A DNA stretch of 6,489 nt from the NCBI GenBank assembly GCA_905236585.1, contig CAJOQZ010000312.1, forward strand, positions 1 to 6,489. Direction: 5' to 3'. Under the pieces are notes generated by a model. That model ran no database searches and was not told where the DNA came from. It saw only the letters and a program-made list of their open reading frames with translations. A program made the position numbers and the translations under genes. Shown here piece after piece: positions 1 to 5,609 of this stretch. This DNA comes from an uncultured Lachnospiraceae bacterium. Its GTDB lineage: Bacteria; Bacillota; Clostridia; Lachnospirales; Lachnospiraceae. Position 1 is the first letter of the stretch; each line of letters starts with the position of its first letter.

Positions 1-836
1 AACAGAATAACTGCCGAAATTATGATAATGATGCCGCACATCAACGGGAACATCGCCGCCTGCACCGTCCACATGACGACAACGTCGCGTTTGGCTATGC
101 TTGCCTCATATATCGTAACGCCGCTCTTTTGCGCGACGTTGGACAGCTCAATCCGAAGAACATCGGTGTCTTTGATCTCATTGGGCAGATCCACCAAAAC
201 CTGTCCAAACTCCTGCATCGCGTCTTCATCAATTATGATGTCGCCGTCCGGCTCTGTGGCTTCCCCTGATGCCTCCATCCCCTGCTGGATTTCCTCCGTC
301 GGTTGACCGGCATCTATAGGCTGCGGCGCTCCCTCCGGCTGTATCCCTTCTGCCGCTCCCCCGGGATTGCCGTTCAACTGATCCTGCGGCTGCTGCGGCA
401 CACCGTTTTGCTGCCCCTGCGGCTGCTGCGGCGCGTCGTTCGGCGGCGTCCCATCCGGCTTTATCATTCCATCCTGCGGCTTGAAATCATCCATCCGTCC
501 GGTATTCCCGGCATTGTACAAAGGAATATCATCAAGGAAAATTTTTATTGCCGAGTTCGTCGCCTCAAAATTCAGCGCCAGTCCCGCATATTCGCTTGCC
601 ATCGCATGCTCTAATACAATCCGGTCCGCATCCGAGGCCTTAATATGAAAAGGAAAAGATATTTCCTCGGACGAGCCATCAGCATACGTAATCGTCCAAT
701 GATCCGAAAGATCGTAACTGTCGCCCCTTGCAAGCGCGGCATCTTCGGCATCAAAACTGAACGCGCTGATATGGATGCTCATCAGCCCGAGCACGATCAC
801 TAATATCGTAATGATGATGATTTCAAAGCGTTTCAT
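1..836 (-). CDS. N-terminal part of a membrane-anchored sensor protein (partial; GGDEF-type output domain suspected)
   Basis: An open frame of 278 codons runs from ATG at 836 off the left edge. A stop codon directly precedes the ATG in frame, so this is the most upstream ATG; no good Shine-Dalgarno is visible. Residues 5-20 form a hydrophobic signal anchor. Residues 25-250 look extracytoplasmic: a beta-rich segment (about 40-110, with DHWTITYADGS and IKIFLDDIPLYNAG), a Pro/Gln/Gly/Glu-rich low-complexity insert (about 113-200, with PQQPQGQQNGVPQQPQDQ), then a second beta-rich segment (about 208-250). A second membrane helix begins near 255 and is cut by the edge. This layout resembles the input half of Lachnospiraceae membrane GGDEF proteins, which continue with further helices and a cytoplasmic signalling domain. 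That output domain lies outside the window, so the function is inferred; a histidine kinase or another sensor is possible. It is separated from nth by 266 nt and probably has its own promoter. Confidence 0.8.
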   Translation of the reverse strand, partial: MKRFEIIIITILVIVLGLMSIHISAFSFDAEDAALARGDSYDLSDHWTITYADGSSEEISFPFHIKASDADRIVLEHAMASEYAGLALNFEATNSAIKIFLDDIPLYNAGNTGRMDDFKPQDGMIKPDGTPPNDAPQQPQGQQNGVPQQPQDQLNGNPGGAAEGIQPEGAPQPIDAGQPTEEIQQGMEASGEATEPDGDIIIDEDAMQEFGQVLVDLPNEIKDTDVLRIELSNVAQKSGVTIYEASIAKRDVVVMWTVQAAMFPLMCGIIIIISAVIL

Positions 837-878
837 CTAATAATACGGTCACAATCCATAAACATTAAAATTCAATTT

Positions 879-905
879 ATTATTTTACCATAAATGCAGC
901 GTCAA
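879..905 (-). promoter_or_regulatory. Possible sigma-70-type promoter for the membrane sensor gene
   Basis: On the minus strand TTGACG (905-900) is followed after 15 nt by AATAAT (884-879). The -35 matches five of six consensus bases and so does the -10, but the spacing is shorter than the ideal 17. The surrounding 860-960 region is very AT-rich. Transcription would begin about 35 nt upstream of the ATG at 836. Moderate to weak evidence, since AT-rich DNA offers many such matches. Confidence 0.35.
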
Positions 906-922
906 AAAAAGAAATAAATTAG

Positions 923-938
923 GATTTCAACTGAAATC
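923..938. promoter_or_regulatory. Perfect 7+2+7 palindrome, operator-like
   Basis: GATTTCA-AC-TGAAATC is a perfect dyad about 18 nt upstream of the suggested -35 box of the sensor gene. It could be an operator for a dimeric regulator. It could also be a weak hairpin, since the minus strand continues nine nt later into a T-rich run at 913-903. No protein can be assigned to it. Confidence 0.3.
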
Positions 939-974
939 AATTTTTTCGCAATTTTTATACAATCTTGCTATGGA

Positions 975-1038
975 AACAAACGCTTCTTCGTGTTCAACGG
1001 CGGGAATGCCTTAACCTCACACGAAAAAAGCGTTTGTT
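975..1038 (-). repeat. Divergent fifth copy of the constant-loop hairpin repeat
   Basis: The arms at 975-993 and 1019-1038 pair over 19 positions with one bulged base and one pair that is C/A on the plus strand but U.G on the minus-strand RNA. The 25-nt loop (994-1018), read on the minus strand, starts GAGGTTAAG and ends CGTTGA. It aligns with the GAGGTTAAG...CGTCGA edges of the four copies at 5210-5609. Where those have GCGAAGC in the middle, this one has GGC-ATTCCC-GCC, also a possible mini-hairpin. The stem sequence is unrelated to the other copies. It lies 64 nt past the nth stop codon. Only a short T-rich stretch (GTTTGTTT) sits at the stem base, so a terminator role is possible but not typical. 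Confidence 0.7.
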
Positions 1039-1060
1039 CTTTGCATAAAAATCGACTTCC

Positions 1061-1097
1061 GTGCCGGCTTTTATATACTCTGTAAAAAGAGCCGCAC
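1061..1097 (-). terminator. Terminator-like hairpin just after nth
   Basis: Five nt past the nth stop, the minus strand reads GTGCGGCT, 20 nt of loop, then AGCCGGCAC: eight pairs with one bulged C. A TTTTT run follows about 8 nt later (1052-1048). The GC-rich stem fits an intrinsic terminator, but the long loop and displaced U-tract make it a weak one. It may act together with the hairpin at 975-1038. Confidence 0.35.
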
Positions 1098-1102
1098 TGC
1101 CG

Positions 1103-1738
1103 TTAAAATTTCCCCTTGCTTACGCATACGTCATATAGCGGGCACTCTCCGCATTTCGGGCTGCGCGACGGGCAAATCGTCCGCCCTAAGGTAATGATCT
1201 GCATATTGTAACGAATCCAATGCTCTTTCGGCAGTATCTTCATGAGGTCAAACTCCACCTCCGTCGGATCGTCCTTCTTCGTAAGTCCTAAGCGTTTGGA
1301 TATCCGCTTTACATGGGTATCTACGACGATACTCGGCTCGTTATATATATTCCCCCGTATGACGTTCGCCGTTTTCCTTCCGACGCCCGGAAGACTCGTT
1401 AAGTCTTCGATTGACGTCGGCACTTCCCCGCCGAAATCCGAAAGCAGCCTCCGTGCACAGGCGATAATATTTTTCGCCTTATTATGATAAAAGCCGGTCG
1501 AATGGATGTCCTGTTCGAGTTCGGCTAAATCGGCGTTGGCAAAAGATTCTATCGTGGGATATTTCTGATACAGGTCGCGGGTTACGATATTGACGCGGGC
1601 ATCGGTGCATTGCGCGCTTAGGATGGTTGCAAATAACAGTTGCCATGTGTTCTCGTGTTCGAGGTAGATGATTGGTCCGGTGCCGTACATCTCATCAAGG
1701 ACACGGCAGACTTCTGATACTCTTTCTTTTTTTGTCAT
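1103..1738 (-). CDS. nth: Endonuclease III (DNA glycosylase/AP lyase)
   Basis: Bifunctional base-excision repair enzyme that removes oxidised pyrimidines from DNA and nicks the abasic site. From the chosen start it is 211 aa, the length of E. coli Nth. Visible motifs: the SAQCTD segment near residue 41; the helix-hairpin-helix LPGVGRKTANVI (116-127), which carries the catalytic lysine K122; VDTHV (139-143), which carries the catalytic aspartate D140; and a C-terminal [4Fe-4S] site with Cys189, Cys196, Cys199 and Cys205 in the classic C-x6-C-x2-C-x5-C spacing. All key residues are intact. An in-frame ATG at 1816 would overlap the HD-GYP stop (TAATG) and add 26 residues, but it lacks a Shine-Dalgarno and the extra residues are atypical. 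ATG 1738 has AAGGAA six nt upstream. It is the last gene of the apparent five-gene operon. Confidence 0.96.
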   Translation of the reverse strand: MTKKERVSEVCRVLDEMYGTGPIIYLEHENTWQLLFATILSAQCTDARVNIVTRDLYQKYPTIESFANADLAELEQDIHSTGFYHNKAKNIIACARRLLSDFGGEVPTSIEDLTSLPGVGRKTANVIRGNIYNEPSIVVDTHVKRISKRLGLTKKDDPTEVEFDLMKILPKEHWIRYNMQIITLGRTICPSRSPKCGECPLYDVCVSKGKF

Positions 1739-1744
1739 GATGGA

Positions 1745-1750
1745 TTCCTT
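1745..1750 (-). promoter_or_regulatory. Ribosome binding site that decides the nth start
   Basis: AAGGAA on the minus strand lies six nt upstream of the ATG at 1738. The alternative ATG at 1816 has no comparable site. This supports a 211-aa Nth with a 77-nt gap after the HD-GYP gene rather than a coupled overlapping start. Confidence 0.65.
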
Positions 1751-1815
1751 AGTGTAAATTTTGCTTATGACAGTATATATTTTTGCCGACGCGCTTCCGC
1801 TCCGGTTTTTGCCCA

Positions 1816-2865
1816 TTACATCAACAGCCGTGTTATTGTTAGGTTGAGCGCGGCTCTGTCTTCTAAGAGGTTTAGGGTTTCGCCTCCTTCTAACATTTTT
1901 ACCGTCGGACGGAGGACGAAGCCGCGGTGGTTCTCGATGACGATGCCGTGCCGTCCGTCGGAGAGTTCGACTTCCACGCCGACCGGATAGACGGACAGTT
2001 CATTCGCCATGATCTGTACCGATTCGGGGTCAAATTCCATGCCGCTGCGCGCCATGATGTATTCAACGACATCCGACGGCAGGTACGGCTCATGGTATGT
2101 TCGGCGGCTTGTCATGGCGTCATAGACATCCGCGATCTTTAATATCCTCGCCAGTTTGGATATTTCCTGCCCCTTGATCCGGCGCGGATAGCCGCCTCCG
2201 TTGTGCCATTCGTGATGTTCATAAACCGCGTCTGTGACCCGCTTCGGGAAGTCATAATTTTTCATCAGAAAATCATGCCCTAAGGTCGGATGATCCATCA
2301 TCTCGATCCGCTCCTCCTCGGTCAGTGCTCGGGGCGCGGTAATGATCTCGGGGTTGATAAAGACTTTTCCGATATCATGCAAAAAACCCGCCGTCACCAG
2401 ATCGTCCAGTTCCTCCTCGCCAAGTCCCGCTTTCGCGCCCAATACACCAGCCAATATCGCGACATTCGCCGAATGAAAATAGGTATAATCGTCATAGGTT
2501 TTGATCTCTACGAGGTTATACATTACGTCCTCGTTTTCCAAAACATTATCTACGATGTCTTTTACATTTTGCTGGATTGCCGCTTCTTCCGACGGCAGCG
2601 TGCCTCCTGCCGCCGCAATGAAAATATCCTGCACGATCTGAATCGCGGATTTGCGGACTTCGGGTCGAACGACCTCTTTGATCTCGATGTCTTTTGTGAA
2701 CTGGTCGTCAATATACAGACCGGGAACGCCTAAGAATGCGATATAGGAAATGTTTTCGTCGCTTAATTCCGTAAATTTGGCAATAAGCATCCGACCGGAC
2801 GCGTCGTGAATCTCCTGCCCCAAAATCATGCCGCTTTTAATTTGGTCTATGGGATAGTACCGCAT
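1816..2865 (-). CDS. HD-GYP domain protein, probable cyclic-di-GMP phosphodiesterase
   Basis: 349 aa, no membrane segment, so probably cytoplasmic. The N-terminal about 115 residues (MRYYPIDQIKSGMILGQEI onward) match in style the accessory region found before HD-GYP domains in clostridia. The HD-GYP domain spans about 120-290: H131 in HSANVA, the HD pair H163-D164 in LHDIGK, H192 in DHPTLGH, H217-H218-E219, then NGGGYP (222-227) and D246 in ADVYDAMTS. The metal-binding set is complete. The GYP loop has Asn where many members have Asp, a common variant, so activity toward c-di-GMP is expected but not proven. The C-terminal about 60 residues (VGVEVELSDGRHGIV) form a small beta-rich tail. A GAGGG site 10 nt upstream of the ATG reaches the stop codon of the preceding small gene, 15 nt away. 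There is no attached receiver or sensor domain, so any signal must come from the N-terminal region or a partner. Confidence 0.93.
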   Translation of the reverse strand: MRYYPIDQIKSGMILGQEIHDASGRMLIAKFTELSDENISYIAFLGVPGLYIDDQFTKDIEIKEVVRPEVRKSAIQIVQDIFIAAAGGTLPSEEAAIQQNVKDIVDNVLENEDVMYNLVEIKTYDDYTYFHSANVAILAGVLGAKAGLGEEELDDLVTAGFLHDIGKVFINPEIITAPRALTEEERIEMMDHPTLGHDFLMKNYDFPKRVTDAVYEHHEWHNGGGYPRRIKGQEISKLARILKIADVYDAMTSRRTYHEPYLPSDVVEYIMARSGMEFDPESVQIMANELSVYPVGVEVELSDGRHGIVIENHRGFVLRPTVKMLEGGETLNLLEDRAALNLTITRLLM

Positions 2866-2880
2866 GGATCGTCCGCCCTC

Positions 2881-3120
2881 TTATTCGTCAAACTGCATGA
2901 TAACAAAATAGCCTTTCGGCGTGTCAGTAACTTCCTTTACCGTTCCCTTGTCGCTTACGAGGCGCTCCGTCACCGGAAAATTCGCAGACATTGCATAGGA
3001 ACGTCCCAGCACGTAATAATAATTGTTCGAAATCTTGTATTCTTTGACGGAAAACACCTCGCCCGGCTTTACCACCTCGAGCAGTTCTTTGCGCTCCATC
3101 TTAAACTCCATCGTCCGCAT
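2881..3120 (-). CDS. Small conserved-looking protein of unknown function (72-79 aa)
   Basis: I do not recognise this protein. It is 79 aa from ATG 3120, or 72 aa from ATG 3099, which has the better ribosome site (GGAG, spacing six; the upstream ATG has GAGG at spacing 11). It has no membrane segment, no cysteines and no signal peptide. It has many acidic and basic residues, a NNYYYVLG stretch in the middle, and alternating patterns (VFSVKEYKI, YFVIMQF) suggesting a small beta-rich fold. It starts 3 nt after the DUF308 gene stop and ends 15 nt before the HD-GYP start, so it is almost surely cotranscribed and real. A role as an accessory to either neighbour is only positional inference. Confidence 0.75.
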   Translation of the reverse strand: MRTMEFKMERKELLEVVKPGEVFSVKEYKISNNYYYVLGRSYAMSANFPVTERLVSDKGTVKEVTDTPKGYFVIMQFDE

Positions 3121-3123
3121 GGA

Positions 3124-3699
3124 TTAAAGCGCCTCGTCCGTCGTCTCCCGGATGATCCGAGAATCCACGATATCTTTTTCCGCACGGTTCACATCCCGCA
3201 CGATAAGCCCCGATGTAACGCCGTCATAAATCATCATGATCCCCATGATCTGCAAGGCAAGAGTCACCATGCGAAAAGCGCAGACGATGCAGATCACACC
3301 TAAAATAATGTCTAATACGCCGATTCCGATCGCGCCTTTCCAGCGGGTCATCTTCGCCGCTCTCCCGGCATATGCAAGCGATACGTCCTGTATGCCGTGA
3401 ATCACCAATACAACGCCGATGATCATCGGTATGATCGCCACCGCCGATTCGGGGTTGATAATTACCCAGATGCCGATAATCGCAATCAAACCGCCGACGA
3501 GCATGCCGCTTGAGCGGTTGGAGTCGCCGAACAATTTCCCTAAAAACTGCGTTCCGCCGATCAGAAGCAGGATGAAGCCGATCAGACGGGCAACTGTCGT
3601 CGCGATCCCGTCCGCCCAAAACAGGAATATAAGCCCCATAATGATGCACGCCAATGATCCGAATGCAATATGCAGACGCATCTGCTTTAACTTTTCCAT
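3124..3699 (-). CDS. DUF308/HdeD-like small integral membrane protein
   Basis: 191 aa from ATG 3699, which has GGAG seven nt upstream. A longer frame to 3837 would run deep into the pncB coding region with an unlikely N-terminus, so I rejected it. Six hydrophobic helices are visible at about 9-28, 33-55, 64-81, 85-108, 121-141 and 143-165, arranged as two or three similar helical pairs, followed by a charged cytoplasmic-looking tail (167-191). The helices are Gly/Ile-rich with repeated IGxxL/IIG patterns typical of the DUF308 (HdeD) family. In enterobacteria HdeD is linked to acid resistance, but most family members have no known job. It follows pncB by 26 nt and precedes the small gene by 3 nt. 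No transport or catalytic motif can be assigned. Confidence 0.85.
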   Translation of the reverse strand: MEKLKQMRLHIAFGSLACIIMGLIFLFWADGIATTVARLIGFILLLIGGTQFLGKLFGDSNRSSGMLVGGLIAIIGIWVIINPESAVAIIPMIIGVVLVIHGIQDVSLAYAGRAAKMTRWKGAIGIGVLDIILGVICIVCAFRMVTLALQIMGIMMIYDGVTSGLIVRDVNRAEKDIVDSRIIRETTDEAL

Positions 3700-3725
3700 A
3701 ACGTTTCTCCGTTCGGATGGATCTG

Positions 3726-5180
3726 TTATTTTCCGTTCTGTGTTTTGTCTAACAGCCCCATCTTCAGTTCGTAATATGCCGGACTCATGTCCAGATAATG
3801 GATGTGCGGATTCTCCCGCCGCTGCTCCTCCTGCCAAATCTCATTTGCCAGCTGGTCATGTACATAATCACGGATGGCGGAAATCGGCGGCAGGTCGCAT
3901 ACGCATTTCCCGTCCTTAATGACCGTAATCTGCAGTTCCTTTACCGTGCATCCTGTAAAATAACGGTTCTTCCACGGCTTTTTCGGGTCAACATACCGAT
4001 ACGGCTCGCTCATGTCCGGCGTTTCGTCCGCTCTCGTAATCAGATCCGCGATCGCGTTCTTGTTCTCATCATAGACGCGGAACAGTTTCTTTTTCCCGGG
4101 ATTCGTGATCTTCTCTACCGTCTCCGAAACCTTGATTTTCGGAATCACCTCTCCGTCTTTTTCCACTTCGACAATCTTGTAGACCGCACCGAAAACGGGA
4201 TCGCTCTGTGCCGTTATCAGCCGCTCGCCGACGCCGAAGGAATCAATCTTGCCGTCCTGATGCAGAATCGAGGAAATCGTATATTCATCGAGGCTGTTCG
4301 ACGCAATAATCTTGCAGTCGGTAAGCCCCGCGTCGTCCAACTGCTTGCGCACTTTCTTGGACAGATACGCAAGGTCGCCGGAGTCTAAGCGGACGCCTTT
4401 TAAGCGCTTTCCCAACGGATGCAGAACATCCTGCGCCACCTTGATCGCATTCGGCACGCCGGAATGCAGCACGTCATAGGTATCGACAAGAAGAACCGTC
4501 GCGTCCGGGTATTTTTGCGCATATTTCTTAAACGCCGTGTATTCATCGTCAAAATACATCACCCAGCTGTGCGCCATCGTTCCGCTGACCGGGATGTCAA
4601 ACTGCTTGCCCGCCATAACCGTCGCCGTTCCCACCGCTCCGCCGATATAGGCGGCTCTTGCGCCGTACACCGCCGCGTCCATGTTGTGCGCACGGCGGGC
4701 GCCGAAATCGGACACCGCGCGCCCTTTTGCCGACCTCACGATCCGCTGGGTCTTCGTCGCAATCAGCGACTGGTGGTTGATCTGCGCAAGGATTGCCGTT
4801 TCGATCAACTGCGCGTCTATCAGCGGCGCCGTCACCGTAAGGATCGGCTCGTTCGGATACATGATCGTTCCTTCCGGCAGCGCCATGATATCTCCGTGAA
4901 AATGGTAGTTTTTCAGATATTCGAGGAAGTCGTCCCGAAACAGGGAAAGCCCCCTGAAATATTCAATATCATCTTCTTCAAAATGGAGGTTTTCTATGTA
5001 CTCGACGATCTGCTCCAATCCGGCGAAGATCGCAAATCCTCCGTTGTCCGGGTTGCGGCGGTAGAAGACGTCAAAAGTGACGGTTGCGTCTGTGCCGCCT
5101 TCGGAATAATAGCCGTTCGCCATTGTCATCTCGTAGAGATCCATCATCATGGTGATGTTGCGGTTGTCGAATTGGGTCAT
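3726..5180 (-). CDS. pncB: Nicotinate phosphoribosyltransferase
   Basis: Cytoplasmic enzyme of the Preiss-Handler NAD salvage route. It joins nicotinate and PRPP to make nicotinate mononucleotide, with ATP hydrolysis coupled in the family. 484 aa, normal for the Gram-positive type. Diagnostic stretches: MMMDLYEMTMANGYY (11-25), SDFGARRAHN (157-166), SGTMAHSWVM (199-208) with the conserved His204 of the GTxAHS motif, LLVDTYDVLHSGVPNAI (230-246), GVRLDSGDL (262-270) for phosphate/PRPP binding, IASNSLDE (292-299) and SFGVGERL (314-321). All appear intact. The start at 5180 has AAAGGA six nt upstream and is preceded by a 452-nt gene-free leader whose last hairpin ends 29 nt before the ATG. It is the first gene of the apparent operon. 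No convincing promoter or known NAD-regulator operator was found upstream. Confidence 0.96.
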   Translation of the reverse strand: MTQFDNRNITMMMDLYEMTMANGYYSEGGTDATVTFDVFYRRNPDNGGFAIFAGLEQIVEYIENLHFEEDDIEYFRGLSLFRDDFLEYLKNYHFHGDIMALPEGTIMYPNEPILTVTAPLIDAQLIETAILAQINHQSLIATKTQRIVRSAKGRAVSDFGARRAHNMDAAVYGARAAYIGGAVGTATVMAGKQFDIPVSGTMAHSWVMYFDDEYTAFKKYAQKYPDATVLLVDTYDVLHSGVPNAIKVAQDVLHPLGKRLKGVRLDSGDLAYLSKKVRKQLDDAGLTDCKIIASNSLDEYTISSILHQDGKIDSFGVGERLITAQSDPVFGAVYKIVEVEKDGEVIPKIKVSETVEKITNPGKKKLFRVYDENKNAIADLITRADETPDMSEPYRYVDPKKPWKNRYFTGCTVKELQITVIKDGKCVCDLPPISAIRDYVHDQLANEIWQEEQRRENPHIHYLDMSPAYYELKMGLLDKTQNGK

Positions 5181-5209
5181 CTTTGTTCCTTTCCATGCAT
5201 ACAGGCTAC

Positions 5210-5272
5210 GGATTTAGAAATATCTCTCGCTCGACGCTTCGCTTAACCTCGCTCTGAGATATTTCTAAATCC
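5210..5272 (-). repeat. Constant-loop hairpin repeat, copy 1 (pncB leader)
   Basis: A perfect 17-bp stem (5210-5226 with 5256-5272; GGATTTAGAAATATCTC and its complement) closes a 29-nt loop whose centre (5231-5250) is TCGACGCTTCGCTTAACCTC. On the minus strand the stem base is 29 nt upstream of the pncB ATG, leaving room for the ribosome site. No T-run follows on either strand. Its stem is the longest and most AT-rich of the array. Confidence 0.92.
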
Positions 5273-5318
5273 TTCGCCTGCCACATATCGCGTAAATTCT
5301 CGCTACATAATCCGCCGT

Positions 5319-5375
5319 CTTATACATGTCTCTCGCTCGACGCTTCGCTTAACCTCACTCTGAGACATGTATAAG
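5319..5375 (-). repeat. Constant-loop hairpin repeat, copy 2
   Basis: A perfect 14-bp stem (5319-5332 with 5362-5375; CTTATACATGTCTC and its complement) encloses a 29-nt loop with the invariant 20-nt centre at 5337-5356. Relative to copy 1, four of the 14 inner stem positions differ, and each change is matched on the opposite arm. The stem is identical to copy 4. Confidence 0.92.
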
Positions 5376-5402
5376 CCCGCTCGATTTCTTTTCTCGGATT
5401 AT
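5319..5402. repeat. 84-bp direct repeat, copy A
   Basis: Matches 5553-5636 at 81 of 84 positions by my alignment. It covers hairpin copy 2 plus the adjoining GCCCGC...TTTCTTTTCTCGGATTAT segment. The near identity contrasts with the diverged copies 1 and 3, pointing to a recent duplication or conversion between non-adjacent array members. Confidence 0.88.
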
Positions 5403-5434
5403 GCCTTAATTCATATTGCTATGCGGCTTGCCGT

Positions 5435-5491
5435 CTTAAAAGCATCTCTCGTTCGACGCTTCGCTTAACCTCACTACGAGACGCTTTCAAG
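5435..5491 (-). repeat. Constant-loop hairpin repeat, copy 3 (G.U-containing stem)
   Basis: The 14-bp stem (5435-5448 with 5478-5491) has two mispairs when read on the plus strand (A/C at both). Read as minus-strand RNA, both become G.U wobbles, so the whole stem pairs. The invariant 20-nt loop centre is at 5453-5472. Versus copy 2, four stem positions show matched changes on both arms. This copy is the best evidence for which strand is the functional RNA. Confidence 0.88.
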
Positions 5492-5552
5492 CCTGCAAGT
5501 CTTGCGTTATTTCTCGCTCATTCTTAGTCTTTCTCGGCCTATAGTTCGCGTT

Positions 5553-5609
5553 CTTATACATGTCTCTCGTTCGACGCTTCGCTTAACCTCGCTCTGAGAC
5601 ATGTATAAG
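5553..5609 (-). repeat. Constant-loop hairpin repeat, copy 4 (after the CoA-transferase)
   Basis: A perfect 14-bp stem (5553-5566 with 5596-5609), the same as copy 2, with the invariant loop centre at 5571-5590. On the minus strand it begins 23 nt after the stop codon of the CoA-transferase gene, where a terminator would be expected, but no U-tract follows. Confidence 0.92.

Noticed and set aside
22..614. Plus-strand open frames opposite the sensor gene
   Set aside because: The Arg/Leu-rich and Ser/Ile-rich translations are what the antisense of a Pro/Gln/Asp-rich coding region gives. The minus-strand frame has a start, a signal anchor and a membrane helix in the right places.
1739..1816. 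Overlapping TAATG start for nth
   Set aside because: There is no Shine-Dalgarno, and the extra 26 residues lie outside the normal Nth length. The ATG at 1738 gives the 211-aa length with AAGGAA at a good distance.
3700..3837. Upstream N-terminal extension of the DUF308 protein, starting at 3837
   Set aside because: It would overlap the pncB coding region by more than 100 nt in another frame and add a charged, atypical N-terminus. The internal ATG at 3699 has a good ribosome site directly ahead of the first helix.
5210..5609. Hairpins as ordinary intrinsic terminators
   Set aside because: None of the four array copies is followed by a run of Ts on the minus or plus strand, the 29-nt loops are long, and the loop sequence is conserved, which terminators do not require.
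5210..5609. Integron attC array, because GCTTAAC in each loop fits RYYYAAC
   Set aside because: In attC the RYYYAAC and GTTRRRY boxes lie at the two outer ends of the palindrome. Here a single match sits in the loop centre, there are no cassettes between copies, and no integrase is visible.
5210..5609. CRISPR array
   Set aside because: The spacing is regular, but the repeated part is a hairpin with variable stems, the intervening segments are related to each other rather than unique spacers, and no cas gene is present.
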